This document shows positions 48,600 through 61,200 of a stretch of DNA of 64,000 bases, one piece after another. The notes beneath the pieces were generated by a model. The model was not told the origin of the DNA. It ran no database searches and saw only the letters and a program-made list of their open reading frames with translations. Where the stretch lies: positions 30,064,095 to 30,128,094 of the forward strand of contig NC_081544.1 of NCBI RefSeq assembly GCF_901000735.1, read 5' to 3'. Made by a program: the position numbers and the translations under genes. This DNA comes from Corylus avellana (Eukaryota; Streptophyta; Magnoliopsida; Fagales; Betulaceae). The stretch's first letter is position 1. Every line of letters starts with the position of its first letter.

Positions 48600-49270
48600 C
48601 ATGTCAGAAACATGGGCCTACACTTGGAAGCAAATGTTCCCGGGGTACATTTGTCAGGAAAAATTACAATATACAGTCCTGCCAAGAGCCTCCACAAGTT
48701 CTTTACACTGCCTTCAAGTGGTAGTTGGATACTGTCTGTAAACTGAATTTACTCTGAGGCGCTATGTAATTTTCTTTGCTAGTTTTGCCGCCCAAAGCAG
48801 AGAAGACGAAGTATCACCTGAGAGAGAGAGACAAAAAAATTAGTTCATTCATGGACAACCCTTCAAGCCAAATGAATAAATAAATACATAAATGAGAAAA
48901 GGTTCATCTAAGCCATCCAATGAGTATATGAACTCACTGGATTGAAATGAAATACAGAAATTTACAAAGCGAGCAGTCCTAAATGTTTGGTTAGCTGTAA
49001 AACAGAAAATTATGAGTATAAATGACGAAATTAAACTCCAGAATGAAACAAGACAAAGAGTCCACAGTTATTTAAAATATGATGACAAGGATTCCCAGAA
49101 ATGTAGATTTTGTCCAAAAAAAAAAAAGCAGCAAAATCTAATTTAGGGGTAGATTTTTCACAATTCATACATGTAACCTTCCACTTCATTTCGAGAACAA
49201 TAAGCCACTTTGGCTGAATTCCAACAGCTGCCAAGTACTGAAAACTTACTGACATTCTTAATTGAGGCTA
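48600..49270 (-). other. Probable HUA2 3' UTR with one intron
   Basis: After the HUA2 stop codon at 49271, minus-strand sequence meets a donor GTAAGT at 49249-49244 and a pyrimidine-rich CTCTCTCTCTCAG acceptor at 48818-48830. This suggests a 3'-UTR intron (about 48818-49249) and a terminal UTR exon from 48817 downward. The poly-A site is not resolved. Confidence 0.45.
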
Positions 49271-52200
49271 TCAAGCTGGTCTCCAACAATTAAGGGCTGG
49301 AATATCTGGTCTACATGGAAACATCTGGGATACACCATGACCTGGAGAAAATGAAGTCAGAAATTAATTCCTAGTCTACAAAAGAAGCTCAATTGCTAAA
49401 TAGTCTAGCAATCATGCAGACTGAGACAGGATATAGGAAGTTATGTGCATCCATATGTGGTATGCAACTCAAGCAATAAAGTGAACAATTATTAAGTTAT
49501 TCAACAATCCTAAAAATACACAATGACAAATCTTAATTTATTCAATTAAAGAAATAAAAAGAATGAAGGGTTGAAGTCAAAACTCAAACTTGACAGCTTT
49601 CCTCTATCTCTCACTTCCTCACTCTCATACTACATACAGTTCTAAGATTTTTAATAAACATTACAAGCATACCAACATGTTTGGACCAGAATCAAGACAT
49701 GTTTTACAAGAAATTGTTGAAAACATACAAACATCTGTCTGACATGCATTTAGGGCACGCCAATACGTATCATCTGTATCTCCCCATAGGACGCATGACA
49801 ACCCAACACCAAGGTATGCCCATGCTTTTTTGATAGACACAAGGTTGCTTCCAAACAAAACATGGCAGCTTTTTAGAAAGGGAAGGTCACCTGATATTGG
49901 AGCTCCAGCTGGTAGATTATTAGGGGCAGGACGCTGAAAACCTATATTATTTGCCTGTGGCCTCTCGGGGGGTGGCCAAAAATAACCTGCCATTGTAACA
50001 TGCTTTAAGAGCATTGTAGATATGTGCATGTAAGTGTTTCAAACTATGCAGATTAACATCCAAGCTAGAATATTAGCTTAAGATATTAGCTTAAGACAGG
50101 CAGGGCCTAGATGATAAAAACATCCCAATAAGAAGCAGAAACAGGGCAAAAGGGAAATGTTTCCAGAATTTCCTTCCAATCATGTGGAACAAGAGCTAAT
50201 AAAAAAACAGGCTAACATGTGAACTATATGCACATAAACAAAATGCAGAAAAATGAACATATGTGTACATGCACTCAGGTATCTAAGACTGCACATGAAG
50301 TATAGAACTCTCATAAGTCATAAGTACTTCACACTCTTCATCCACCAACCTCTTGGACCTTTTCTGAAATGTTAAGGTCCCAAACCTCAAACAAAGCAAA
50401 AAAACTGCTGAATAAAATATGGCACAATAACACTCCATGAGTGAGCGAGTGTGAGTTGAGAGAGATAGAGAGAGAGACATGCACACAAGTTAATGTGCAT
50501 AACAGTAGTATTCAAACGCACAAAGGGAGTGCATCTCAAGTAATTCTAAGCCTTCATTTTACAACTTACCCCCCAAAACTTAGAACATAGCCAATCAAAA
50601 GCTCATAGGACATGTTTGGTAAGCAGCATAAAAAAAAATCAGTATTCCCAAAAATAAAATTGATATTCCTACTCCCTTGTTTGGTTGCAGCATCAGGATA
50701 GAGCCTAAAATTAGTACATTTATCTCATAGTATTCTTTTTTTTTTTTTGGGTAAGTTACACACGCACCCGGTGGGACATGAACCAAAAACCTCACCCTCC
50801 ACCTTGCTCAAAGGGAGAAAGTACCATTTGAGCTAAAGCACATTGGCTTCATAGTGTTCATATATAATACACATCAAACATTGTTAAATAATAGGGAAAA
50901 GTCCACCAAACTATTGATTGAGTCAATTCTTCCCCCCACCACCAAAAAAAATGGTCAATGTCCATATTCATAAAGCATTCCAAACAAAAAGTTAATTCTT
51001 TATAAAAAAAAAAAAAAGTTTCAGGTGTGGTTTGGGCACACCTCAATTTCTTTTCGGTCATTTGAGGGTGGCCGAACCACCCCATGGCCGAATCATGTGA
51101 ACTGAAGAACACGACATAGTTTATTCTTGCAGAAATGAAAATCCATTTACTTCATCACACGCTGCTTTACGATTGCAGCAACCGTGAATGGCTGATAATG
51201 CACAAATCTAGAAGAATGCTCAAATAATGCCGTGAACTCCATAAGTTTGTGAGCTGCCGGCAGGGATCCTTTTGATTATGTAGTTCAAAAAAGAAAGTGG
51301 GATAGCTGGGTTCGTCTTCCAATCTAGCAGAGAGAGCACCAAAAGTTGCATGTTTTGGTTAGGAGCCACCCGCTCTGGCCGGGCAGGGGGTGGCCATCCC
51401 ACCCCCATTTGGCCAAAGGGGTGGCTCGGCCACCACTTCAAACCCTCCCCTTTATATAATTATTTTGTAAAAACAATTAGTCTTTAGTTTTCTGCTTTTT
51501 TATTTTTTTATTTTTTAAAAACATAGTTTTTCTTCTTTTTTTTCCCTTTTTTCGAATTTATAAGGGTATTTTTGTCTATTAAAAAACTTTAAGGTCATTT
51601 TTTGACCTTTTTTTGGCCTTGGCAGGGACATTGACAATTTTTTGTAGTTTCGGAAGAGAGGAGGGGGGGGCTCAATTTATAGTTTGAGGGGATATTGACA
51701 ATGGAGTGGTAGTTTGAAGGAGGTATGTGAAGTTTTCATTAAATAGTAAATAATGGAAACTGATATAAATACTATATAATTAAATTTGGTTATAAAATAT
51801 GTATAATTTTTCGATCTAAATAAAACAAATATATTACATGATATAATAAACAATAACATACTGACCTCAAGACAATTCCCCGCATGTGTTATTCTTAAGG
51901 TTCAGTGCTTAGTGCTTACTAATTGATAACAAGACAACCCGTGGCTTTTTGTGGTCAATCACTAAGCACTAACATTGAGAAAGTCTTCCAAACTTGTTAA
52001 GAGGTTCAGACCTTAGTGATGATTGACCTCAAACAGCCACAGGTTTTATTTTATTTTTTTGATAAGTAATCACATTTTATTGAAAGCGCAAAAGGCGCAA
52101 CCTAAGTACATATGAAGTATATAAGAGATACACCTAGCTAGGAGAAGCAAAGAGATCAAGGAAACAGCCACAGGTTTTATGATCATATTATATTTACCGA

Positions 52201-55200
52201 GACACCAAAAATATGATTTTGGCAGCCAGTTTTCAAGAAACATAGATACATAACTAATGGAAGATATATATCTCACTCCAGGTATAAACACATATGAACA
52301 AACAAATAGATACAAAAAAAAAAAAAAGACATAGGAAATATGTATAGAACCTACTAATAGTTTTTTTAAGAAGTATAATAAAGATTAAACCACAAGGAGT
52401 AGGGAAAAAACAACAAGTACCTTCCTGGCCATAGGTTGGTCCCGAATGAGTTCTCTCTCCATTTGGAGTTCTCCCTCCATTTATCCACCCACCACGTTGA
52501 TGATCTGTTTTAAATTCACTTGAGGGCATCCTCCATTGTTCATCAGAAACAAATCGCCTCTGGCCATCCGGAATGGGTGGTAAAGGATATGGGTGGGGAT
52601 ATGGATGCTGAGGATGTTGCTGAATTGTTGGCTTTGTATATGAGAAATGACTGGATGTGTTGTGGTGTGGGGCAGGGTGTAAAGGTCTTTGTGTAAAGGA
52701 GGTATCACTTTGTTGAAATTGTTGGTTGGGTTGAGAAATTTGTGGGTTTATATACATATCATTGTGTCCGTATTCTAATTGCCTTGACGAATTAAATCCG
52801 GATGGTTCTCGAGAACTGGGGACTCCTGTTGAAACAAAACACACTGACTGCTGTGGAAACATCTCACTTTTCGTTGCATTGTCAATATGACCACCATGAC
52901 CAGCCATTTGGACAAGTTGGTTGCCCTGTATCCAGAAAAGGAATTTATGACAATAGATAAACCAATATAACCAAGAAAAAGTACAGAAAACAACACTTAA
53001 GTCTTACACTAGCTGCGCTGCAATATTCATGAGGTACAGGTGGTTGATATGCCAACTGTGGCGAAGACTGTACTGATGATTGATGTGGTAAAAATGGCTG
53101 GGAGATCAATGAAGGCTGAGTTGGTAAAGAGGCTTGGGGGACCATCGATGGCGGAGGGCCAGAGGGTGGTAAAGGAGGAGGAGCTAGCTGTGATGGGGGA
53201 GGTGGTGGCTGTGACGGGGGAGGTGGTGGAGGCGGTGGTGGTGATGGAGATAATGGGGGTGGTGGTGGAGGTGGTGGAGGTGAAGGAGGCAAAGGCGGTG
53301 GAGGAGGGGGGGAATCAAGAGGTAATGGTGGAGAACCCTCTGGTAGTGGGGGCAGCTCAGGGGAATCGTTGGGAGCAGATTCCAAGGTCCTATCTGAACT
53401 CCGATGTGCATCCATTTCAAAAGAACCATTTATACACAATGGTCTTTCATCCCTCATGTGTCCAGAAACATCTTCCATTTCGAGCTCCCCATCCACATCC
53501 TCCAAGATGCAGTGACGCCTGTCATTTGGAGGAACAGTACTTGTTTCTGACTCCCCCAATGCAAGGGTTATATCCCCTGCTGGTGCATCACCAGCTTCCT
53601 TAAATGAACTGCTTGGAAAATCTTCCTCCTCATCTTCAAATACATGAGAAGATAAAAAACCAGGCAGCTGAAATGTAGCATTACTGATACAAGAACCAAG
53701 AGAACAAAAAATATAAGATAGTCAATAGAATTAAAGCATAAGCACAAGAGGGTGATTAACTAATCTCTTCTACGTAAAACTATAACCAATTTACTTGGAA
53801 CAAGGTTAAAAACTGAAAATGTCTTCAAAAAGTAAGTGAATGGCTAGTATAAAGACAAATTAAAAAATTTGCTCAAATGGCTCAACTGTCATTTAATGCA
53901 AGTCCTACAAACAATGACTAAAAGTACTAGAACGAAGCTTGATAGATCATCAATGTATTTATCTGTATCTTTACTTATGATGGGGGGTGGGGGGTTCCAA
54001 GTAATTAAATCTGACATTCAGGACCACTATATTTATATAGATAATTATAAATTATTGTTTTGTCATATATATCAAAATTACACCATTAAATATTTCATCC
54101 AAACACAGCACATTGTCATTTTCTTTATTCGCTAAGTTCGCATGTAATATAGTACCAGAACTGCTCTCCATGTCCAAGGCAATACTACATGGCCTAGGAG
54201 TAACAACTAACTAAATCTTGTTGAACAAGGTCCAATCATACCCAAGAAATAAGCAGAAGAGTCAACTTAGAAAATGTCAGCAAGAAAGATATTGCAGACC
54301 TGCCATATTCATCAACAAGCATGCCTTCCATTTCTCTCAACGGATCATCTACAGCTCGCTCTGCTCGTGATGGACGTCTAAGCGAAAGACCAGTAACTGT
54401 ATCATCGTTTGAAACCCCAATGTCATCCATGAAAGGCCGAAGAACAGATTCAGGTAAGATTTTCCTCTCAAGCCACAACCGCAAAACCTGGTAGAGAAGT
54501 GGTGCTTCAATAAACTCTAACACAACATGAAGGCTCTGCTACATTTAGATAAAGGTAAATTTACCTTTAGACACTGACGACGATTTTCACGAGCAACAGC
54601 TCCAGGTGGAGCAGCAGAACCAAGAAGACGTGGCAATGCTGCTTGAACTGTGGGAATGTACGAAGCTCCAGCAATGCCTGATATTATTTATTAATCCAAT
54701 TAAAAGATCTCATTTTGAAACCAATAATTCAAGCACTTCATATTGAGAGAGACGGAGAGAGACAGCATTCATCATTGAAAAGAGAAGTCCTTTCTAAGTA
54801 TTATGTACCTTTCTGACTATGCGAGCATTGGGTAATGGAATCAACAAGAAAGAAGAGGTCAACTTTACGATGAAAACTAGGCTCAGTTTCCAACTTTCGT
54901 ATAAGAAGTTCCACAACCTGCATATAATCGTTAAAATCAATTTTTAAAGATTATCCAAAGGCATGGTAATATAGGCTCAGTTTCCACACCCATATAGCAC
55001 AGAATGTGAACCACAATCATTAACCATTGGATACAACATCATCTTAATGATGTTAGATTGATACCTAATAACAATATTGTTTAAAAAGTAGATTTACAGA
55101 AATCACAAAACATCTAAATGGCACCCTATTATCAATCCCCCAATATTTCTATAAATATTATCAACATACAATATATCCATGAACTTATTAAATGGTACAA

Positions 55201-58200
55201 GGAGATCAAGCAGAGCAGACTATACCTCTTAGTGGTAAGTAATAGATCAAACTAACCTAAGTTTATGCACTACCTGAAAGCAATCATCTTCACTTGTGTA
55301 ACTATAGCAGCAATAAAATAGGCAGCTTTTACATGCTCAATTGGAAGTAAGTATAGCTTGCAAAAACCAAAAGAAGGAGCATGTTTCTTTGCTTTTCTTT
55401 CCTTTTCTTTTTCGGGCTTTATAAGATAGAAATGCAAGACCTCTACCAACCCCATTCAATTACTTACTGCTTGAGCCAAAGTCCAATCGTCAAGAGACTG
55501 GGAAAACCTTAAAATATCTGAAACACTGGGTGCCTCATCAAGTTGAACAGGCATATTAGACTCTATAAAAACACAGATGAGATATATTACAGGATGACGC
55601 ACATCAGCTCAGCAGCTAAAAGAGAAAGAGCAAAAACCAATTGAGACTCTGTTCCAATCTCTCTTATAAGGTTCCAAAATGACATGAATATTTTTTACAA
55701 GTAATTCAATCCCATTAGAAAGCATGTACATAGGAAGTATACAGGAGAGACCCCCTATAACGAAGAAAAAGAAAAACAGAAGTACAAAAATTCATTATTA
55801 CTAGAAGAGAGAGGACTAGTATACTCTGTCATGCATAAAGGGATTTGAACATCACGGATTTTCATTCTACCACCAAAATCTCGCAATCTTCAAAGCTTCT
55901 TACATTTCATTCTCTCCAAATGCATCACATTAAGCATAGAGGAGTCATCCTCCAAACATCTAAAATATTACAGCTTCCAACCTGACCTCTCCAGCTAACC
56001 AGTAATTCTAACCCAATAGAAATTTTGCTCCCATGAGCCATCTTTCATAATGAAAGAGAAATGCCACGTAGTGGAGCATATACCATTTCAACATGAAATT
56101 GCTATCTCCTCCTTTAAATAAAACAAGAACCAAACAAGAATCTGAAAGACATAAATCTAAGGAGGCTATAAGCTATAACCACCATAAGCTATAAGCTATC
56201 TCCTCCTGATTAGATACCCTAGCAGTTAGTTCCCACCAACTTTTGCCAAAGACAGGATACACAGTCCAAAACGTGGAGCTCAAAATGACCATAGCCAAAG
56301 CCCCAAATTTCACCAAGTAACACTTGATGAAGCTTGTAACAATAATGAGGAGGCATAACAATCTGTAAAAAGACTTCTCTGAGAACTCATGTCACTGTCA
56401 ATTAAAGGATGTCACAAAGATTCCCGTATTCCCATGAGTCATACCAAAATTGATTATTTGTACTCTCTTTTGTATAAGTAGAGCAATTTATACTCATGTA
56501 TCATCACAATTCCTTTCTAGCCATGAATCCCGTAACAAGAGAAGCACAGCTCCACAAATCTCAACATACAAGGACAATCAAGAAAATAGTGATTCCAGAA
56601 GATTAAAGATAACCATACATGAGGGTTCCCCCACAGCAAGCATTCATCCAAAAAAAAAAAAAAGATAACCTTGCAAGGGATGGAGGAAAAGATTTCCTCA
56701 GAAAGAAATGACAGAGGACAGCTTAAACAAGATTGTGCTTAGAAAGTCATGAAAGAAAGGTGGAATCAAGTTTCAATGATTTATTCAGTAAATTCATTAA
56801 AACTGACAATACAGTTGGCTGGAATTTAGAGGAGAAAGAAAGAATGAAAATAACCCAAGAAAGAGAAAGGATCAATAGAGAAGTCCAGAGGCCAAGGGAA
56901 ATGCCAATATAACCAAAATTCATGTTAAACTCTAGTTTCATTCTGGTATAGTAAAGCAAATATGAAGACTCTAGAGAACTTATTTGCCAAGCAAAATACC
57001 CAAAAAAAAGGGGGGCAAATGTTGACAAAAGTCGGAATTAAACTCTTTTTTTTTTTTTTATAAGTAAAGATGCATTATCAAAGCGTAGAGGGGCGCAACC
57101 CTAGTACATAGGTACAAGAGAGCGACTAAGAGGGAAAAGTCGGAATTAAACTCTAAGAAACATTTACAAAATTCCAAATCGATCCTGCTTATAAATTAGA
57201 AAACTAGCTTAAACACCAATGCGATGACCTTCAAATGACAAGCAACACAATCTAACATCACTAATGAGCCCCAGAATCAACATTACCAATTTAAAAAAAA
57301 AAAAAAAAAAAACTCTTTCCCCATATATGCATCAAAAGTCAGACCAACTTAATAGTAGATAAAAATTAAAAGAATTCAGCGCCCAATTGAGGTGCATAAT
57401 GCAGTATCTTGTTTGAAGAAAGTAAGTCAGAATTTGATTTCATATTACTCTAACCATATATCCGAGGCACAACAATTGTGGACTAAATATTTAGTAAGCG
57501 AACATTAAAAATATATGAATTCTGAAAATTTAATCTTAAAATTCAATCAAAACTTTACAGCATTGGAACAAAAAAAAAAACACCTTAGCAATAAAACATT
57601 AACAATAGCTGCTTGGACCACATATCCCATCAAGAAAATATGTGAAAATCATGACGTTGCCCAAAAAAAAAGAAGTGCAATGAAGGTGCAAGTTCAAGAA
57701 ATTTGTTACTTATCAATAATCAAGATCATTAGACACCTTTTTGTGTGAGCCAGTTCAAAAAACATAAGGTAAGCGTACTAAATAACCAACCTCATTGGCA
57801 ATGCCATACTTTGCACAGTCAATAGCAAGACGAGTTGCACGTCCAATACTTTCTTTAGTCCTTGACAAAGTCTCTATCATTCCTTCAAAAGCATCACGAG
57901 CCACAGCTGCTTCAGTACCACCACTCAGAGAGCCTCCAGCAGTCCTATGCCCTGAACTAACTCTTCTCTCCTCAACTTCTTCAATATCAAGTTGACTTCT
58001 CGACGCAGATTGGTGACCATGATTTGATGGAGAAGCCAAAATTATGTGATGATTAAATTCTTGCATATCTGCCAGCATCACATTGCTAGCACCTGTCAAA
58101 AGAGACTGCACTGCAGGTGGACTGGGGCTCCTTCCATGGACTTCAGAGGCAGATACAAAAGAGGAATTAAAAAGTCCAAGAGAGAAATTTTGAGAGTGAG

Positions 58201-61200
58201 CCTGTCTCCTTTTTGCCTGTGCTGCGGCAATAAGATGCTTCATGGACATAACAGATTCTGGCGTCTTAGAGTCAATCAAAAGACTACTTTTCTCTTCCCT
58301 ACCAGCTTCAACTCTGTAATTAGGCAAAAAAAAAAAGATGAATCAGGAAGATGAAAAAAACAAACAAACAAAATACATAAAAAGTCAAAAGTGTGCACAC
58401 CTTTCACTGGGCAACGAATTATACTCGACTGAACTCTCAATCAAAACAGTAGATTCACCAATCCTTGAGATTGATTTAGGAGTGGATTTGGATCCTTCAC
58501 CTGAAGAAGGCCTGTTTCTTTTAATAGTTGCTTGATTCTGAGAAGAGTTAATGCTATTAGAAACAACAACCGAAGCCTTCGCAGACCCAACCTCAACCTT
58601 CTTCTGAGGACCAGTACCACAAACGTTAACCAGAGGTTTGGCCACCTTATGCTGTTCTGCCACTGGTTCAGTGGGACCTGACTGAGGAGACTTTCTAGGG
58701 GAAATCAACACTGATTTTGCCTCCTTGGATGACAACTGCTCCTTGGACAAGAATTGCTCCTTGGCTGACAACTGCTCAGAGTATACTTTCCCTGGACAAT
58801 GGGAAAGATGAGCAGCTATTGCCTTTTCAGGCCTCTTCTCATCAGTTTGCCATTCGCTCGGTGACACAGAATCATTGCGTAATTCAGAGGAAGATTCTTT
58901 TAAATGGACATCCTCAAATCCAATAGAAACTCCAACCTGCTGAGCATTCTTACAACTATCATTATGTGCATCACTGCTCTTGGTAGCATCTGAAACAAAT
59001 GCAGATGCACTAACATTTCTGGCAGATCCACCATGAACTGGAGTTTTGGGTTCATCTTCGTCATCAGAAAGGCAAACAGCTCTCCGTTTTTTGTGCAGTT
59101 GACTTCCTGAAACCCCAAAATTATTAGAACATGACACATCATTCTTCACTAAAAGAGGTTTTCTTTCTGTTTTATCATCGGTAGTTAGAGTATCAGAGTC
59201 CGACATAGCCTCCATTGCTCGGCGTCTGCGCTTTGTTACAGGTAGTACAGCCTCATCACCAGAAACATTGGATCCAACAATACCAGCTTGGGCTCTTGAA
59301 GCAAGATTACTTTCTGCTTTCACGCATGATGTTGACCCTTTAAACTCAGGCTTTTTCAATGCCTTTTTGTCCACAACATTAGGTCTAGGAGACACACTCT
59401 TTATTCTTCTAGCATGAGATCCATGAGTGGCATCGTCCCCCATATCTACACGGTTTGATTTTTTCGCTGGATGTAAAAGATCATTTGCTCCAGGCTTTCC
59501 ATGTCCATGTTGGGCCCTCTTTTCCTTTCCAGAAGGTTTTCCCTTGGCCAGCTCATCAGGATCAACACCAGAGTCCTGCATATTATCAGCAACCTTGACA
59601 CGTTTTTTAGTGTTTAGCAAATCTTTTGATTTTCTTCCAGAATTGGTACCAGATTCTGCTTTAAGCGGGTTAGAAGAAAATTCACGCGTGCTGCTGCCAG
59701 AGTCAATTTTGCATGCCCTCCCATCTTTCAATCGCTCAGTAGCTTCAGGGGGATCAATAGAACGACCATCAATTTCATCCTTCAACGATGCTACAGCAGA
59801 GATACTCATTTTGTGCACTTCTAATGCACCCTCAGATTTCTTCTTTGACAGAGCACCTATCTTCTTCGACTTGTGACCATTTGCTAACAACTTCTTTTCC
59901 TCACCATGAGTCTTAGTGCAAACATCTTCTACACTTTTACCAGCAGTTACTTCTCTTAGATAAGAAGAATTATCGGGACTGGATGTCATTAATACCTCTT
60001 CCTTTGGTTTTGCACCGTCAAATATTCTATTATTTTTCTCAGGAGGCAGAATTAGAGATAAACTATCATTTGCACGAGAGGAGACAGGAGGCTTTACATC
60101 TTGACTTTCAGTTCCACCTCGTCTCTTTGAGCAGCGCTCCAACTTCGAGCCAGAATCACTTATAGCTTCATTCATTATTTCTCCATTGTAAGTCGAGTTA
60201 CCAGTATCAACCTTTAAGTCAACCTCTACTCCATCATCCTCTACCCCATCAACAGAGGGAGCCTCACACCCAACATCTGATCTATCAAGATCATCTCCAA
60301 AACCACTTAATTTCTTCTTTTGTAACTCATCAAATGCCACGCAGATTTCCTTCACAGCTTGAGCAAAGCATTTAACTGTTTTGCCCTGACACCGAGCAGA
60401 CAATTTACTCTTGACCTCATTAGTAAATGACTGAATATCCGCAGGGGCAACAAAACCTCTGTGAATGGGGAAAATTTAACCGAAGGGAAAAGTAAGAAGC
60501 GAAAATACCAGTAGTAGTCAAATTAACCATTGATACAATAAGAAACACACATACAAACAGAAATGGATCGGAGAACGAGCCCATAAGATAGATAACAGAG
60601 AATTTCATCCAGTTCCACACAACCAACAAAACTATAACAACGATTTCTGATGAATTGAACATAACCTAGTAATTCATCTAGAACATTTACATTTCAAACA
60701 CAACAAATTCATGTGAATAAAGAAAAAGACAACTCTTGCATATTATAGACAAATTCCCTAAAATGGCATAGAGCAGGGAATGTTTCAAACCAATTGTACA
60801 TTAAGCCACCTGTTCTTATATCTTTTCTGAGAAACTGCAAGTAAAATATGTCCCATAACTCTTTTATTGGCATAAAATCATGAAATTCACTTGTTTCTTG
60901 ATACTAGTAGTCTAGATAAATACAATTAAAAGCAAAATGTTCAAATCCAACAAGGTCTTCCATGTAGAGTACCTGTTAACTATGAATATTATTGATATTC
61001 ATAAAAAATAAAATAAAAATAAAATAAAATAAAAATAAAAAATTGATAAGTTCGTCAAAAAAATATTACTATCATTGACTTTTTTTTGATAAGTAAAACA
61101 AGAATAAAAAACATTGAAGTTGAAATGAATCAGGACGGATTTTAAAAAAAACACACACACACGCATCCTACACCTAAGCACAGATTTTGATCCCAAGTAA

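Larger units (their letters stand above)
35094..48600. other. Gene-free spacer between LysM and HUA2
   Basis: About 13.5 kb without a gene I can support. No ClpP-like coding sequence (SPGG, QAASMAS or HQP motifs) is visible on either strand. The spacer contains the fold-backs at 36.5 and 36.8-37.5 kb, a micro-insertion at 39.8 kb, LINE pieces at 42.6-43.7 kb, a tandem duplication at 44.7 kb, a possible LTR remnant at 44.9 kb, exon-like fragments at 46.7-47.3 kb and a SINE at 47.6-47.8 kb. Bases 37.5-39.7, 40-42.5 and 45.3-46.7 kb show no structure beyond simple repeats and a weak triplicated motif near 40.4-40.7 kb. Confidence 0.65.

Noticed and set aside
53040..53603. Plus-strand 187-codon open frame opposite the HUA2 proline-rich exon
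   Set aside because: It is the mirror of the proline codons (Val/Glu/Gly-rich low complexity) and has no independent signals; HUA2 on the minus strand explains the sequence.
57290..57320. A-run in a HUA2 intron as a retro-insertion tail
   Set aside because: No flanking duplication could be found; a simple homopolymer is sufficient.
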